From the NCBI GenBank assembly GCA_900314495.1, contig OMVJ01000012.1, positions 1 through 64,000 on the forward strand: a stretch of DNA of 64,000 bases. Reading direction: 5' to 3'. Under the pieces are notes generated by a model that was given only the letters and a program-made list of their open reading frames with translations, had not been told where the DNA came from and searched no databases. This DNA is from an uncultured Olsenella sp. GTDB lineage: Bacteria > Actinomycetota > Coriobacteriia > Coriobacteriales > Atopobiaceae. This document shows, one piece after another, positions 61,268 to 64,000 of this stretch; the first letter of the stretch is position 1, and each line of letters starts with the position of its first letter. A program made the position numbers and the translations under genes.

Positions 61268-61341
61268 TGCTTCTCCTTTCGGGTTGGCGTGGGGCGGCAG
61301 GCATGCGCTGCCTGCCGCTTGCAAGTGGGATGGCCGTGCGC

Positions 61342-62700
61342 TTACGCCACGGCGCGCACGGGCTCGGGGCTCTCTTCGTCCTCGGCGCCGCCGAAGGCCG
61401 CCGCAAACCCGGTATCCAGATCCGCAATGAGGTCGTCCACGTCCTCCAAGCCGACGGAAATGCGGACCAGGTTGCGCGGCAGGTCGGCCAGATCCCACTC
61501 GCTGGGGTAGGCCTCGGAGTGCGTGGTGTTGGGCGAGTCGATAATGAGGGAGCGCACGTCACCGATGTTGGCCAGGTAGCTGAAGACGTGCAGCGCGTTG
61601 AGGAACTTGTCCTCCTGTTCGGGCGTGCCGTCAAACCCAAAGGAGAGAAGGGCGCCTGCCCCGCGGGGCAGGTCCCTCTGGGCGCGCTGGTGGAAGGGGC
61701 TGGACTCAAGGCCCGGGTAGCGAACCCACGCCACATGGGGGTTGCCTTCCAGCCACTGGGCCAGCTTCAGGGCGGACGCGGACTCCTGTGCCAGGCGCAG
61801 CGGCAGGGTCTCCACCCCCTGCAGGGCCAGGTAGGAGTCAAAGGGCTGCAGGACGGAACCCAAGAGCGTCACGTAGACCATGCGGATGAGGGTGGTCAGC
61901 GGTGCCTGGGGGAAGACGTCGATGAAGCTCTGCGGATTGCCGTCAAGGTCGCGCAGGGTGTAGTGTCCCTCGTAGATCTGGGGGTAGAGGTCGCGACTGT
62001 ACCCAAACTTGCCGCTTTCCAGCACCAAGCCGCCGATGATGTTGCCGTGACCGGAAAGTCCCTTTGTCAGCGAGTAGACCACCACGTCCGCGCCGTGCTC
62101 CAAGGGCCGGTACAGGTATGGCGTGGCGACCGTGTTGTCCACCACCAAGGGGATGTGGTGCCGGTGGGCAACCTCCGCCAGGGCGTCAACGTCCACCAGG
62201 TAGGCGTTGGGGTTGCTGATGGACTCCACGTATATGGCGCGGGTGTCCGGACGAATCTCCTGCTCCAGCAGGTCGGGCTCCAGGATGTGCCTGGCCAGGT
62301 CAACACGGATGCCGAACTTGGGGTAGAGCTTGTGGAAGCTGTCGATCATGCCGCCATACAGGAAGGGCGAGGCCAACACGGAGCCCCCGCCTTCGGTCAG
62401 GGCCAGCAGGGTGTAGGCGATGGCGGCCATGCCAGACGGAGCACTCACCACGCCCGACGCCCCCTCCAGCTGACGGATGCGCTCCTCCAGAGCCGTGGTC
62501 GTGGGGTTCATGGGGCGGGAATAAATGTAGCCAAGCTTGCGCGCACCAAAGAGGTCGCGCGCCTCCTCAGGGCTGGCAAGCTCGAAGGCCGTGGTCTGGT
62601 AGATGGGCGGCACGACCGCCGCGTTGTTCTCGCCCGCGCTGTAGCCGCCGCGGACCGCCTTGGTCCCAAAGCCTGCTTCCCTCGTCGTTTCCTCGGACAT
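61342..62700 (-). CDS. metY: O-acetylhomoserine sulfhydrylase
   Basis: A 452-residue PLP enzyme of the Cys/Met metabolism family. GYIYSRPMNPTT, SGMAAIAYTLLAL, VVDNTVATPYL and YSLTKGLSGHGN (Lys near 213) match the long O-acetylhomoserine sulfhydrylases. It joins sulfide or methanethiol to O-acetylhomoserine to give homocysteine or methionine. AAAGGAGT precedes ATG 62700. Its place between nifH and nifB is the key clue: the nitrogenase-like enzyme may supply a thiol to it. Confidence 0.9.
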   Translation of the reverse strand: MSEETTREAGFGTKAVRGGYSAGENNAAVVPPIYQTTAFELASPEEARDLFGARKLGYIYSRPMNPTTTALEERIRQLEGASGVVSAPSGMAAIAYTLLALTEGGGSVLASPFLYGGMIDSFHKLYPKFGIRVDLARHILEPDLLEQEIRPDTRAIYVESISNPNAYLVDVDALAEVAHRHHIPLVVDNTVATPYLYRPLEHGADVVVYSLTKGLSGHGNIIGGLVLESGKFGYSRDLYPQIYEGHYTLRDLDGNPQSFIDVFPQAPLTTLIRMVYVTLLGSVLQPFDSYLALQGVETLPLRLAQESASALKLAQWLEGNPHVAWVRYPGLESSPFHQRAQRDLPRGAGALLSFGFDGTPEQEDKFLNALHVFSYLANIGDVRSLIIDSPNTTHSEAYPSEWDLADLPRNLVRISVGLEDVDDLIADLDTGFAAAFGGAEDEESPEPVRAVA

Positions 62701-62778
62701 GGTGGTACTCCTTTCGTTCCCTGCTCTTCTCGCACTTACCAACCCCCTCGGTGCGGCGCCAATCCCCTGGAGCGCACC

Positions 62779-63693
<915 letters not shown>

Positions 63694-64000
63694 CTAGGCG
63701 CTGACCCGTGCGGTACCCGCGGAGTAGCTCGCGGAACGCTCCAAGTCGTCCAGGAGCGGGCTCGCGCTGATCTGCCGCACAATCTGGTCGATGCGGCCCG
63801 GCGCCACGAAGGCACGCTTGCCCGCCCGCGCCAGCGCGGCCACGGCTCCCTGCCCTATCTGGGCTGCGAAGACGGCCACGCAGTCGGAGACGGCATTCGG
63901 CAGCTCCGCGTGCGCGGGGGCTGGGACGCGGGTGACGCCCGGGAGCTGCCCGGTGGGACCAAGCGCCAAGCGCCCCTCCACGCGGTGCGAGCCCGTCCGG
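63694..64000 (-). CDS. NifX/FeMo-co-binding domain protein (5' end outside window)
   Basis: The frame is open to the window edge; a GTG at 63981 is the only start candidate inside. The visible part, about 100 residues, matches the C-terminal half of the dinitrogenase iron-molybdenum cofactor family: CVAVFAAQIGQGAVAALARAG, FVAPGRIDQIVRQI, the same pattern as the end of the NifB here. It may be a separate NifX-like carrier or the tail of a larger protein. It ends 72 bases before nifH. Confidence 0.65.
   Translation of the reverse strand, partial: RTGSHRVEGRLALGPTGQLPGVTRVPAPAHAELPNAVSDCVAVFAAQIGQGAVAALARAGKRAFVAPGRIDQIVRQISASPLLDDLERSASYSAGTARVSA

Overview
The window is about 65% GC with dense genes, short spacers and strong Shine-Dalgarno sequences. 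The gene set (CarD, ArgR, DUF2207, a compact Gram-positive Tad pilus locus, D-lactate dehydrogenase, BNR and subtype-B-tannase-like hydrolases) suggests an anaerobic, fermentative, gut- or oral-type actinobacterium of the Coriobacteriia, probably Olsenella/Atopobiaceae-like. That placement is inference; there is no rRNA gene in the window.

Layout: 1-9.9 kb holds a truncated DPM1-type glycosyltransferase, a class A PBP, ArgR with an acidic tail, a membrane-anchored C39-like protein lacking its Cys, phosphoglucomutase and RlmKL. 10-18.8 kb holds a 6-phospho-beta-glucosidase, an S10 carboxypeptidase, a frameshifted Kup K+ transporter, an ACT/citrate synthase/HAD operon (citrate synthase also frameshifted) and CarD. 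19-27.9 kb holds a secreted beta-helix protein, a tannase-like lipoprotein, an acylphosphatase/OGG-like glycosylase/small selenoprotein-candidate operon, tRNA-Phe, a DUF2207 protein and ferritin. 27.9-38 kb is a Tad/Flp pilus operon read on the minus strand (cpaB, tadZ, tadA, tadB, tadC, flp, an unknown, several TadE/TadG pseudopilins, DUF192, FHA). 38-46 kb holds RsgA, D-lactate dehydrogenase, pyruvate kinase with a hairpin in its leader, an ArsC/Spx-like protein and a broken Ca2+ P-type ATPase, with REP-like palindromes. 46-53 kb holds a YhcH protein, a BNR protein, an MFS transporter, a two-module esterase, a YcxB-like protein, a repeat-rich 0.5-kb spacer and an SLC13-type permease. 53.4-59.8 kb is a four-carbon sugar-acid (threonate/erythronate-type) operon: DUF1537 kinase, Fe-alcohol dehydrogenase, DapA-like lyase and PdxA2, with a divergent PrpR_N regulator. 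59.9-64 kb is a nitrogenase-like cluster on the minus strand: a NifX-like domain protein (cut by the window end), NifH, an O-acetylhomoserine sulfhydrylase and NifB.

Two points stand out. First, nifH-metY-nifB puts nitrogenase-cofactor machinery around a sulfhydrylase that can fix a thiol into methionine; this fits a methylthio-alkane-reductase-like sulfur salvage system better than nitrogen fixation. Second, the 77-codon gene at 24499-24732 has an in-frame TGA at codon 31, followed at once by a hairpin that satisfies the bacterial SECIS rules, in an R-D-A-(C) context: a likely selenoprotein. Three housekeeping genes are broken (kup, citrate synthase, Ca2+-ATPase) and tRNA-Phe has an acceptor mismatch, so assembly error should be checked before any biology is read into them.
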